From the NCBI GenBank assembly GCA_902168205.1, contig CABHOK010000014.1:682001-746000 (forward strand): a stretch of DNA of 64,000 bases. Direction: 5' to 3'. This document shows, piece after piece, positions 17,328 through 25,672 of this stretch (position 1 is its first letter; every line of letters begins with the position of its first letter). The notes below the pieces were generated by a model. The model searched no databases. It was not told where the DNA came from and worked only from the letters and a program-made list of their open reading frames with translations. The position numbers were made by a program, and so were the translations under genes. The DNA comes from an uncultured Chitinophaga sp. Lineage in GTDB: Bacteria > Bacteroidota > Bacteroidia > Cytophagales > Cyclobacteriaceae.

Positions 17328-18100
17328 TGATACCGGTCTATTATATGCTGACTGATCACTTTATAGATCTCGGCACGTTGCTCATCGTTCTGCAAAAACT
17401 CCATGTGGCGATCGAGTATTTCAAAGTCACCACGCCTTGCCGGACCTGTCTGTGCCTGCTCCGGTCCAATCGATATACTCTTGTTGATCATCTCTGCGAT
17501 AAGCGGTTTCAGCCAATCAAAATTGAGATTGTTTTCTTTCATGATCTGCTGTGCGATCAACAGCATGTGATTGGTAAAGTTGGAGGCAAACACGGCAGCT
17601 ACATGCATGGCCTTACGCTCTTGCGAAGTAACCTGGTGTACATTTTTGCTGATCGCTTTCGCCATGGCAAGCAACACTTTTTCCGTTCCCGGATTTTCAC
17701 TCTCTACAAATATAGGTACATCCGCAAAGTCTACTTTTTTCGATTTGCTGAAAGTCTGCAACGGGTAGAACACTCCAATGCCGGGAATAGCCGCATACCC
17801 TAAAGCACTAAGTGGCTGGCTGCCCGATGTGTGAACGAGTATAGCTTCATCCGGAAGTATAATTTCCTGCACAATAGATTGAATAGCATCATCCGGCACA
17901 GCGATAATAAATATGGTTGAAGGACTGTCCGAAAAGTCAAGCGAGGTCTTTACATCAGCTTCGTATAGTTTGTCCACCAACGCTGCGGCATGTGCCGGAT
18001 TTCTACTATATACTTCGCGTACGGCAAAATCGGTATTGTCTAAAGCCGGAGCCAGGTGCCAGGCTACATTTCCGGAGCCGATAAAAGAGACAAGTTTCAT
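17324..18100 (-). CDS. Rossmann-fold / DUF2520 domain protein
   Basis: This 258-residue protein has an N-terminal NAD(P)-binding domain with VSFIGSGNVAWHLAPAL and IIAVPDDAI, and a helical DUF2520 C-domain with KAMHVAAVFASNFTNHM and the TGPARRGD motif. The fold resembles ketopantoate and pyrroline-carboxylate reductases, so an oxidoreductase activity is likely, but the substrate is not known. It lies 16 nt downstream of prmC on the same strand, which suggests co-transcription. Confidence 0.85.
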   Translation of the reverse strand: MKLVSFIGSGNVAWHLAPALDNTDFAVREVYSRNPAHAAALVDKLYEADVKTSLDFSDSPSTIFIIAVPDDAIQSIVQEIILPDEAILVHTSGSQPLSALGYAAIPGIGVFYPLQTFSKSKKVDFADVPIFVESENPGTEKVLLAMAKAISKNVHQVTSQERKAMHVAAVFASNFTNHMLLIAQQIMKENNLNFDWLKPLIAEMINKSISIGPEQAQTGPARRGDFEILDRHMEFLQNDEQRAEIYKVISQHIIDRYH

Positions 18101-18116
18101 GACTATAATTCTTAAT

Positions 18117-18971
18117 TTATACTATACCTTTTACAATACGATCTTTGCCATCCAGGTCTTTCATAATGGCTACATCATGAAAGTGGTTTGCTTTGAATAT
18201 AGCTGCGGTTTCATGGCCAAAGCGTTCGTTGATTTCTACAATCAATAGCCCGCCATCGTTGAGTACTTCGTAGGCTTTCACTGCAATGGCTTTGTAAAAC
18301 TTCAGGGCGTCATCATCAGGAACGAAGAGTGCAAGGTGTGGTTCATATTGCAATACATTCCTGTTCATCAACGCCCCTTCTGTTTGTGCTATATACGGTG
18401 GGTTACTAACAACAACATCAAGACCACCTAACGGGATGTTCTGCGTTAGTATATCATGTTGCAAAAATTCAACAGAGGCATTTAGCATCAGGGCATTTTC
18501 TTTTGCTATAGCCAGTGCTTCGGTGCTGATGTCGGTGGCAGTAACGGAAGCTTCCGGTAATTCTTTCTTGATCGTTACCGGTATACAGCCACTGCCGGTG
18601 CCTATATCCAGAATGTGGGGTGCGTGGTTCTTATACAGATTGGTATGGTGAAGAATTTCATGAATGAGGTATTCGGTTTCCGGGCGCGGTATGAGCACTG
18701 CGCTGTTTACTTTAAACATTCTTCCGAAAAATTCTGCTTCACCTAAAATATACTGAATGGGCTCGTGCTTGTTGATACGCTGTGCAATGGTGTATAATTC
18801 TTTTTCCTGTTCCTGGTCAAGTGCAAGCGGTTTTGCTGCGAGAATATCGGTTCGGTCGAGCCGGAGAATTTTAGCAAATACGAGATATGCTATGCTCCTG
18901 ATTTCATCGGTGCTTTCCTTCAGGGTGATATTCGCGATGAAATCCTGAAAGACTGTTTTGGAATTCTTCAT
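18117..18971 (-). CDS. prmC: Peptide chain release factor N5-glutamine methyltransferase
   Basis: PrmC (HemK) methylates the Gln of the GGQ motif of release factors RF1 and RF2. The 284-residue protein has the N-terminal helical substrate domain, the SAM-binding motif ILDIGTGSGCIPVTI (about residue 117) and the NPPY catalytic motif in VVSNPPYIA (about 186). I start it at the ATG at 18971; the longer frame begins at a TTG at 19001, which overlaps the ribD start. It is divergent from ribD with 29 nt between starts, so promoters must be very compact or lie within the genes. Confidence 0.93.
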   Translation of the reverse strand: MKNSKTVFQDFIANITLKESTDEIRSIAYLVFAKILRLDRTDILAAKPLALDQEQEKELYTIAQRINKHEPIQYILGEAEFFGRMFKVNSAVLIPRPETEYLIHEILHHTNLYKNHAPHILDIGTGSGCIPVTIKKELPEASVTATDISTEALAIAKENALMLNASVEFLQHDILTQNIPLGGLDVVVSNPPYIAQTEGALMNRNVLQYEPHLALFVPDDDALKFYKAIAVKAYEVLNDGGLLIVEINERFGHETAAIFKANHFHDVAIMKDLDGKDRIVKGIV

Positions 18972-19000
18972 AGCTTGACAATCTTTGCAAGTATAAGGCA

Positions 19001-20044
19001 ATGCTAAAACACGATCACCATATTGACGAAGTTTTTATGCAGCGTACCCTGGAGCTGGCGCAACTCGGAAGAGGACACGTTAGTCCGAACCCGCTGGTAG
19101 GCTCTGTGATTGTGTACGAAGGAAAAATTATAGGCGAAGGCTGGCATAAAAAATACGGTGAAGCACATGCTGAAGTAAATGCTGTTCGAAGTGTAGACAA
19201 CAAAAATCTATTGCAACACAGCACAGTATATGTAAACCTTGAGCCATGCTCGCATACCGGTAAAACACCTCCGTGTGCCGACATGCTGATTGAGCACAAA
19301 GTAAAAAAAGTTGTTATCGCGAACTTGGACTCAAACCCTTTGGTAGCCGGCAACGGAGTGAAAAAATTGCGCACTGCCGGCATTGACGTGGTAACGGGTA
19401 TACTGGAAAAACAAGGCCGCGATCTCAATAAGCGATTTTTTACTTTCATGGAGAAGAACCGCCCGTATACTATATTAAAATGGGCCGAGACTGCCGATGG
19501 ATTTGTGGCACATGAGAACTTCGATTCGAAGTGGATCAGCAATGAACACGCACGACAACTCGTACACAAATGGCGAACGGAAGAAGATGCTATATTGGTG
19601 GGTGCCCGCACGGCAGCATACGACAATCCTCAATTGAATGTACGCGATTGGTCGGGAAGAAATCCAGTGCGCATAGTAATCGATCGTTACCTCAAGCTAT
19701 CTTCAAAATTGCATCTCTTCGATAAGAAACAACATACACTTTGCTATAATGTTCTGAAACATGAAGAGCATGAAAACCTCTCGCTGGTGCGCATCGATGA
19801 GGATAAATTTATCTATAACCTTTTACAGGATTTATACCGCAGAAAGATTCAGTCCGCAATTATAGAGGGCGGTGCTTCTACGCTAGCGATGTTTATCGAC
19901 AATAATCTCTGGGACGAAGCACGCATATTTACAGCTCCGCAGAAATTTGGTAAAGGTATACAGGCTCCGCACCATCCGGGTATACTTACCGAGCAGCACA
20001 TGCTGGCAGGCGACAGTCTGAGTTTTTACCGGGCTATGCACTGA
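19001..20044 (+). CDS. ribD: Bifunctional riboflavin-specific deaminase/reductase
   Basis: RibD carries out the second and third steps of riboflavin synthesis from GTP: deamination of the diaminopyrimidine, then NADPH reduction of the ribosyl group. The 347-residue protein has the deaminase zinc site (HAEVNAV at about residue 55 and PCSHTGKTPPCADML at about 80) and a C-terminal reductase with WISNEHARQLVHKWR, ILVGARTAAYDNPQLNVR and IIEGGAST. The length is normal. The rest of the pathway is not in the window. Confidence 0.94.
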   Translation: MLKHDHHIDEVFMQRTLELAQLGRGHVSPNPLVGSVIVYEGKIIGEGWHKKYGEAHAEVNAVRSVDNKNLLQHSTVYVNLEPCSHTGKTPPCADMLIEHKVKKVVIANLDSNPLVAGNGVKKLRTAGIDVVTGILEKQGRDLNKRFFTFMEKNRPYTILKWAETADGFVAHENFDSKWISNEHARQLVHKWRTEEDAILVGARTAAYDNPQLNVRDWSGRNPVRIVIDRYLKLSSKLHLFDKKQHTLCYNVLKHEEHENLSLVRIDEDKFIYNLLQDLYRRKIQSAIIEGGASTLAMFIDNNLWDEARIFTAPQKFGKGIQAPHHPGILTEQHMLAGDSLSFYRAMH

Positions 20045-20245
20045 TCATTTCCTTTTTCAGGTGAACAATTTTGTCCACCCGCAAAAAGGCGCTTTAACCG
20101 CTATTTAAATTGCTTACCTTTTTGACTACCGCGTATCGAAGTTATTTTTCATAAATAGTTTAATCTTTAAAACACTTATCTGCTATAGTGTCAACCGCCT
20201 CACTTAAATACGGATGGTATTTTGCTGGTTTAAACAATTAAGTAT

Positions 20246-20689
20246 ATGGAGATTTATTTCGATACGGACTATAAGCGGATTGAGTATAACGCTGCTCATC
20301 ACATTTTGATAGCAACCTGGAAAGTAGCGCCAACTTCAAATGAATTCAGAACCGGAATGATGGCCATGGTTGATGCTATGGCACATTTTAAAACGGGCCG
20401 GGTTGTGTATGATGTAATTTACCTTGGTGCTCTTCTGGAGGAAGACCAGGTATGGACTGCTACCGAATGGCGCACACTCGCAGTAGCGGTTGGACATTCA
20501 AAAGTAGCATTTATACTTCCGGAAGATATCTTTACCAGTATGTCTATGGAAGACATGATGGAGAAGGCAGATAAAGAAGTCTCCTTCGCTTACTTTGGCA
20601 GAATGGAAGATGCTATACGTTGGGTAATTATTCCGCAGCAAAGAAATGGTACTGGAGCCAGTGCATTTCGTAGCACTACAGACAAGTAA
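20246..20689 (+). CDS. STAS/SpoIIAA-like small protein, subfamily A, copy 1
   Basis: This 147-residue protein has no signal peptide or membrane segment. The order of predicted elements (strand, strand, helix, strand, helix, strand, helix, strand, helix) and motifs such as ILIATWKVAPTSNEFRTG, RVVYDVIYLG and HSKVAFILPED fit a STAS/SpoIIAA-like fold; this is inference from the pattern and not a database match. It is clearly homologous to the gene at 23157-23612 and to the dead copy at 20768-21181. Shared landmarks are YFDxDYKRIEY at the start, LLEED, TEWR and RMEDAIRW near the end. The function is unknown. Confidence 0.6.
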   Translation: MEIYFDTDYKRIEYNAAHHILIATWKVAPTSNEFRTGMMAMVDAMAHFKTGRVVYDVIYLGALLEEDQVWTATEWRTLAVAVGHSKVAFILPEDIFTSMSMEDMMEKADKEVSFAYFGRMEDAIRWVIIPQQRNGTGASAFRSTTDK

Positions 20690-20767
20690 TATTTAAAGGC
20701 GTTATCCCGTGTGACGCAAATATACTTTTGTGACTTTTTAATACTTTTTGTTAACCAATTGAAGAGC

Positions 20768-21181
20768 ATAGAGATTTATTTTGATACAGACTATGTAACC
20801 GTTAAGTACGATGCTGTTTATCATATTGTGATATCAATCTCGAATTTACCACCCACTTCAAAAGAGTTTAGAGATGGTATGATGGCCGTGCTTGGTGCGA
20901 TGCAGCATTTTAAAGCTGACAGAGTTGTGTGATGTAACTAATCTGGGTGGGCTGCAAGAATGGCGGCCGCTAGCCGTGGCGACCCGCATTCCAAGGCTGC
21001 ATGGGTAGCTCCGGATGATGTTTTCACGAATATGTCCATGGAAGACATGGCGGCACAGGCCGATAAAGATGTATCCTTCGGCTATTTCAACCGGATGGAA
21101 GACGCTATTCGCTGGGCATTTATTCCGCAGCAAACGAATGGCTTGAAAGCAACACCGTCAAAAAGCAAAGCTGATTTATGA
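20768..21181 (+). pseudogene. Dead copy of the STAS/SpoIIAA-like subfamily A gene
   Basis: The sequence aligns along its length with the gene at 20246-20689. The start codon is ATA at 20768-20770 where the intact copy has ATG. Near 20927 two bases are missing in the codon after RVV (GTGTGATG against GTGTATGATG), which gives an immediate stop. A further block of about 25 bases covering the LLEEDQVWTATE region is missing before the AATGG segment. The reading frame then recovers: MSMEDMAAQADKDVSFGYF and RMEDAIRWAFIPQQ are intact up to the TGA at 21179-21181. It lies 78 nt after the intact copy, so it looks like a tandem duplicate that decayed. Confidence 0.85.
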
Positions 21182-21184
21182 TCT

Positions 21185-22807
21185 TTACTCAGCTATAGTC
21201 GGCTTACTAAGCGGCCGATGTTTCGAGGTAAGTTTGTTGATAAAATCTTCCAGCGTATCATCATCGGCAAGCTGGTATTTCTTTTTCAACCGGTAGCGCG
21301 CTGTCTTTACACTTTCAGGTGATATGCCGAGTATAGAAGCAATTTCTTTTGCGTTAAGATTTACTTTGATGAGTGCCGATAGCCGAAGCTCGGCCATGGT
21401 AAGTTTTGGGTATAGATAACGCAATTGCGAAAAGAACCCCGGGTATATATCCTCGAAAGCTTTCTTGAAGTTTCCCCAGTCCTCTTCTGTAAGAATATTG
21501 ATTTGAAGTACCTTGTCGAGTTTTTCTGCCTGCGTGGTATCTTCCGAAATGTTGGCACGCAGCGATTCAAGCTCGGTATTGATTTGTGCCAGTGCATCTG
21601 ATTTCTCGATCAATCGTTTCAGGTATAGATCGAGTTCTTTTTTCTTCATGGCCAGGTTCTTGTTTGTAATTAACCGGAATCGGTTATAAAGTAAAAAGCC
21701 GATCAGCAGTAAAATGATCAGCGCCACTATAAATACGTTACGCTTGAAAGTATCAGCATCGTATTTCTGATTCAGCAGGATGATCTCAGATTCTTTTTTA
21801 TCAAGCTCGTGCTTATAGTTTAGCTTCTCGATGGCGATAAGATTGTCGGCATTTCGCAGGCTGTCGTTTAGTGTAGTAAAGTTCAGATGGTCGCTATAGG
21901 CCTTTTCAAAATTATGAAGCATGGCATTAACGCGCGAAGAAAGGTCGTATCCTTCTGCTATATAATGGCGGTCATCCGCTTGAAGAGCCAGTGCCAGTCC
22001 GGTTTGTGCGGCCGCTAGTGCTTGTCGTGCATCGCCCAGGGCTAAGTATATTTTTCCCAACTGTATATATATCTCATACCGGGCAGAAGGGTTGCCGGAG
22101 CCAGGCTCTATCGACAGCGCTTTCTTTTCAATGGATAATGCTTCCGGGTATCGTTTCTGATTAAAATATACTTTACCTATACCCAGTAAAATAGCAGGCC
22201 GCAGGGAGTTTTCGTTTAATGCTTCCGATATTTTTAATGCAGCCTGGAGCTTTACCAGGGCCAGTGAATCTCTGCCGAATCGTGCATAAAAATCGCCCAG
22301 GTTATAGACAGCTGTCATTACATCAATCTGGTCGCCACTCGCTTCATACAATGCGATTGATTTATTGGAGAACTTCACGGCATTTGCTTCTTCGCCTGCA
22401 ATAGCATATAAAATAGCAAGGTTATTATAGAGTGCCGGCAATGCCCCGGTTTTGTTTATCGACTTAAATATCTCGGTTGATTTGAGCAGGTAATCAGCAG
22501 CTTTCAATAGTTTGCCCTGTTTTTGGCATGCAAAAGCGAGGTAATTATAAACATAAGCTTCTCCGCTTTTATACCCTATTTTTTTTGAAAGTGCTAACGC
22601 TTTCTGAGCTGTATTAAAAACACTGTCGGTATGCATTCCTTCCTGCTGGGTGCAGATCACAATCAAGGTGTTAACCCGGTTCGTATCTTCCGGCAAGGTC
22701 GCGAGAACATTCTTTAAGCTGTCAAGCTTCCGCGATTGAGCCAGCGCAGCAAATGAAGTAAGGCTGATGAGAAGTGTTAGAAAATACCAGTTAGCTGTGC
22801 TGCGCAT
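21185..22807 (-). CDS. TPR-membrane-HTH regulator (LuxR-like C-terminus)
   Basis: This 540-residue protein has a signal peptide (MRSTANWYFLTLLIS...AALA), about seven tetratricopeptide repeats (residues 40-300), one membrane helix (about 355-375, FIVALIILLLIGFLLYNRF), a coiled coil, and a C-terminal helix-turn-helix with LNAKEIASILGISPESVKTA. This layout places the TPR domain outside the inner membrane and a DNA-binding-like domain in the cytoplasm, a design common in Bacteroidota. The ATG at 22807 is chosen because it opens the signal peptide; the frame stays open 90 codons upstream without plausible coding content. It sits between the copies of the STAS-like subfamily A and may regulate them. 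Confidence 0.8.
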   Translation of the reverse strand: MRSTANWYFLTLLISLTSFAALAQSRKLDSLKNVLATLPEDTNRVNTLIVICTQQEGMHTDSVFNTAQKALALSKKIGYKSGEAYVYNYLAFACQKQGKLLKAADYLLKSTEIFKSINKTGALPALYNNLAILYAIAGEEANAVKFSNKSIALYEASGDQIDVMTAVYNLGDFYARFGRDSLALVKLQAALKISEALNENSLRPAILLGIGKVYFNQKRYPEALSIEKKALSIEPGSGNPSARYEIYIQLGKIYLALGDARQALAAAQTGLALALQADDRHYIAEGYDLSSRVNAMLHNFEKAYSDHLNFTTLNDSLRNADNLIAIEKLNYKHELDKKESEIILLNQKYDADTFKRNVFIVALIILLLIGFLLYNRFRLITNKNLAMKKKELDLYLKRLIEKSDALAQINTELESLRANISEDTTQAEKLDKVLQINILTEEDWGNFKKAFEDIYPGFFSQLRYLYPKLTMAELRLSALIKVNLNAKEIASILGISPESVKTARYRLKKKYQLADDDTLEDFINKLTSKHRPLSKPTIAE

Positions 22808-23156
22808 AGTTATATACTTATAAATGTGTGTGAACAGTTTGGTGTACAGACGCAATAATTCTATATGTACGTGCATTTTTGCAAGGGTTACAGTCATTAC
22901 ACAGTTGATCACCTTTTTGCTGCCCGACCGGATTGGTATCTCTTGCTGATTATGTTCAGCTTTGAATAAGCAGTAAGTCAAATACTGAGCAAAGTAAAAA
23001 GTAATCCGATGTTGATATGCATGCTGGTATAGCGATGTATGCACTGGTAGCAAAAAACCAAAACGATGGAAATACATACCTGCTTAGGGGTACCTACTTT
23101 GCGTTACTCTAATACAGAAGTAATTGACGGACCACAAACATTAAAAAGGCAACTGT
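22808..23156. other. Intergenic region between divergent genes
   Basis: These 349 nt must hold the promoters of the TPR-HTH gene (minus) and the second STAS-like gene (plus). A TACTTTG close to the Bacteroidota minus-7 consensus is at 23096-23102, but no convincing minus-33 element fits it. No repeat, hairpin or RNA gene was seen. Confidence 0.4.
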
Positions 23157-23612
23157 ATGGCAGTTTATTTTGATTCCGATTACAAAAGAATTGAATACGA
23201 TGAAAAGAATAGGGTGCTGATAGCAACTTGGAAACTTGCGCCAGCATCAGAAGAATTCAGAAGTGGAATGATGGCCATGCTCGATGCCATGAAACAATTT
23301 AACACGGGCCGACTCGTATACGATGTTATTCCGCTGGGAGTTCTGCTCGAAGAAGACAGTATATGGGCAGCTACAGAATGGCGTGAGAAAGCTACGGCAT
23401 TAGGACGCTCTAAAGTTGCCTTTGTTTTGCCGGATGATGTATTTACGGTGATGTCGGTTGAAAGTATGGTGGACAAAGAAAATCAGGAAGTTCCTATCGC
23501 CTACTTCAAAAGAATGGAAGACGCAATTCGATGGGCAGTTATACCAAGGCAAAAGATCGAAGTAAAAAGAGAGTCTTTTAAAGACAAAAGAATCTACGAA
23601 AGCGTGTTATAG
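23157..23612 (+). CDS. STAS/SpoIIAA-like small protein, subfamily A, copy 2
   Basis: This 151-residue cytoplasmic protein is a close paralogue of the 20246-20689 product. Shared motifs in order are YFDSDYKRIEYD, LIATWKLAPASEEFRSGMMA, RLVYDVIPLGVLLEED, TEWREKA, SKVAFVLPDDVFTVMS and YFKRMEDAIRWAVIP. The tail after the last motif is basic and specific to this copy. The fold assignment (STAS-like) is inferred from the strand-helix pattern. It is separated from the other subfamily A copies by the TPR-HTH regulator. I do not know its function. Confidence 0.6.
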   Translation: MAVYFDSDYKRIEYDEKNRVLIATWKLAPASEEFRSGMMAMLDAMKQFNTGRLVYDVIPLGVLLEEDSIWAATEWREKATALGRSKVAFVLPDDVFTVMSVESMVDKENQEVPIAYFKRMEDAIRWAVIPRQKIEVKRESFKDKRIYESVL

Positions 23613-23960
23613 TTCCCGGTTACCCTGGTAATTGCCAGATCTCTTGTACGATATTTTTTCCGCGGCCTATGACGTAGCGCACTTCAAGGTATTCATGTAT
23701 GAAAAAAATCGAATCATTACGTTGAACATGCACCATACCACACTATACAGTAAAAAAGGAATTTAAAATCTAATTCATTTAACTAGACAGCTGAATCATC
23801 GGCTTTCAAGGAGAATAGCGGAATGTTTATTTTTTTGCTTTGATGCAACCATATCTGAACACCAACTACGCAAGTAAGGTTAATGTTAACCTCGCTGCAC
23901 TACTGCTTTCAATAATTAGTAGCTATGTGAAATTTTTAAAAGAATAAACGAATACAGAAA
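23613..23960. other. Intergenic region upstream of the subfamily B pair
   Basis: These 348 nt are AT-rich and contain no ORF, RNA gene or repeat I can support. It must carry the promoter of the tandem genes at 23961 and 24401; no clear TAnnTTTG element was found. Confidence 0.4.
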
Positions 23961-24377
23961 ATGCAGACTTTTTTTGAGAACAAGAGCGCCAAAGTATATT
24001 ACGACACTAACCTTGATACGCTGTTTCTTGAATACACAGACAAGGTTGCCAATCACGAACAGTTTGTTGTTATCAATGCAGCTGTGTTGAAAGCATTTGA
24101 GAATTTACAGACGCGGAAGTGTGTTGCTGATATTCGTAAAATGGGTGTTATAAGTATAGAATCACAAAAGTGGGTTGTTGATATTCTTTTACCTGGAATG
24201 ATAAAGCACCTGGGCGGAGAAATGCCGATTGTTGCTCAATTGCTTGATAGAGTTGAGATTTTTGCAAAAGTAGCCGCGAATAAAATCAATGAAAAAGTAA
24301 AAGACGATAAGAATGGTTTTAGGGTGATGCAGTTTACAGAACGTAAGGCGATGGAAGCCTATTTAAAAAGCGTTTAA
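23961..24377 (+). CDS. STAS/SpoIIAA-like small protein, subfamily B, copy 1
   Basis: This 138-residue protein has no export signal. It shares with the next gene the motifs FFENKSAKVYYDT, DTLFLEYTDKV, RKMGVISIESQKWVVD and LLPGMIKHL, and a C-terminal AYLKS. The strand-helix pattern resembles subfamily A of this array although direct identity is low, so I place both in a STAS/SpoIIAA-like fold with modest confidence. Neighbouring 23-nt spacing to its twin shows a recent tandem duplication. The function is unknown. Confidence 0.55.
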   Translation: MQTFFENKSAKVYYDTNLDTLFLEYTDKVANHEQFVVINAAVLKAFENLQTRKCVADIRKMGVISIESQKWVVDILLPGMIKHLGGEMPIVAQLLDRVEIFAKVAANKINEKVKDDKNGFRVMQFTERKAMEAYLKSV

Positions 24378-24400
24378 ATTTACTTTCCTAATATATACTC

Positions 24401-24817
24401 ATGCATATATTTTTTGAAAACCAGAGCGCGAAAGTATATTATGATACAGCGCTCGATGCTTTGTTTCTGGAATATACCAATAAGGTTACCTGTCACGATC
24501 AATTTGTTGTTATCAATACAGCTGTTTTAAATGCCTTCACTAAACTTCAAACACAAAAATTTATAGCCGATGTTCGTAAGATGGGGGTTATCGGCATTGA
24601 ATCACAAAAGTGGGTTGTTGATTATCTTCTTCCGGGCATGATAAAACATCTGTCCTCAAAAGATCTGATCCATGTTCAGTTTATGGATGAAGTAGAGATT
24701 TTCTCCAAGATTGCTGCAAATAAAATAAAGGATAAATCCAGCCAGGCAATAAAAGGCATTCAGATATCACAATTCTCCAATCGCGCTAAAATGGAAACCT
24801 ATTTAAAAAGCTTTTAG
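24401..24817 (+). CDS. STAS/SpoIIAA-like small protein, subfamily B, copy 2
   Basis: This 138-residue protein has the same length as the gene 23 nt upstream and is a close paralogue: FFENQSAKVYYDT, ALFLEYTNKV, RKMGVIGIESQKWVVD and LLPGMIKHL are shared, as is the TYLKS end. Divergence is concentrated between residues 90 and 125, a likely surface or partner-binding region. The pair is probably co-transcribed. The function is unknown. Confidence 0.55.
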   Translation: MHIFFENQSAKVYYDTALDALFLEYTNKVTCHDQFVVINTAVLNAFTKLQTQKFIADVRKMGVIGIESQKWVVDYLLPGMIKHLSSKDLIHVQFMDEVEIFSKIAANKIKDKSSQAIKGIQISQFSNRAKMETYLKSF

Positions 24818-24851
24818 TTACTTTCTTGCCAATAATATATATACTATTACT

Positions 24852-24900
24852 CCGGATAACGGTTAACCATTAATGGATAACGATTCACGATTAACGTTTA
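24852..24900. repeat. GGATAACG/GATTAACG-type short repeat tract
   Basis: GGATAACGGTTAACC, GGATAACGATT and CGATTAACG follow each other within 50 nt. The tract overlaps the last codons of the amidotransferase-like gene (stop at 24863), so its C-terminal tail is encoded by the repeat. Confidence 0.45.
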
Positions 24901-25588
24901 TCCTACGAAAGAAATCCATAATCAAAGCATTCGGTTTTTCCGGAGTAGAATCCAGGGGAGGCTGAAACAATGTGCCCTTGTAAAAACGATGTCCTTTCAA
25001 TTCGAGTCCGCGCACCTCACCACTGCGAGAGAAAGCCGTGAATACAAAAGGACCTTGTTGAAGTTTACGGGTATAGACCGGATTAACACCATAATTACAA
25101 TTAAAGAATCCGGTAATAACATCTTTCTTTAACACCGTATATAGCCATGAATCCTTGTCGGTAATGACTACTTCTTCCTGTTGTCCTTTAAGCGAGCAAC
25201 TCAGTTTGGCAATTACCAGTTGAGATGCATCGGGCTCACTTTCCTCATGGCCGGCATCGACTATACCTAAAACATTTTTAGCATACTCCACAACCATATA
25301 CTGAAAGCCACCACACGTGCCGAGCAACGGAAAATTATTTTCGCGCGCCCAGCGAATTAACTTGTATACGGCATCATCATTTTTATAGGGCGAACCCGGA
25401 GCAATCCACAGTGCATCAATATACCCGGGTATTGATGCGGAAACCGGAATGTTATCCGTTGCTGCCCATGTTGTCTCAATCGGAAAATCAAGATGCTGCC
25501 GACAATGTGTTACAGCTTCGTTTAAAGCAATATGTGTATGCTTGTTGGCTGTGAAATCGCCAATGATCGCGATGCGGAGAGGTTTCAT
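24863..25588 (-). CDS. CTP-synthase C-terminal region-related GATase1-like protein
   Basis: This 241-residue protein resembles the class I glutamine amidotransferase domain of CTP synthase without the synthetase domain. It has IDALWIAPGSPYKNDD, the nucleophile elbow LLGTCGGFQYMVVEYAKNVLG (Cys kept) and a region equivalent to the family C-terminal motif. There, however, the His-x-Glu part of the triad reads FQPPLDS instead of FHPEF, so His and Glu are both missing. It is therefore unlikely to hydrolyse glutamine in the standard way. Standalone relatives are annotated as CTP synthase C-terminal region-related proteins. The C-terminal tail is encoded by a short repeat tract. It is downstream of the superoxide dismutase gene by 84 nt on the same strand. 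Confidence 0.75.
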   Translation of the reverse strand: MKPLRIAIIGDFTANKHTHIALNEAVTHCRQHLDFPIETTWAATDNIPVSASIPGYIDALWIAPGSPYKNDDAVYKLIRWARENNFPLLGTCGGFQYMVVEYAKNVLGIVDAGHEESEPDASQLVIAKLSCSLKGQQEEVVITDKDSWLYTVLKKDVITGFFNCNYGVNPVYTRKLQQGPFVFTAFSRSGEVRGLELKGHRFYKGTLFQPPLDSTPEKPNALIMDFFRRINVNRESLSING

Positions 25589-25672
25589 AGCAGTATAAAA
25601 AAGAATCCATCACAACGCAGTCACTACGCGAAGTATACCTGTCGTTATGATGGATTAATACGTTTCTTAAGA

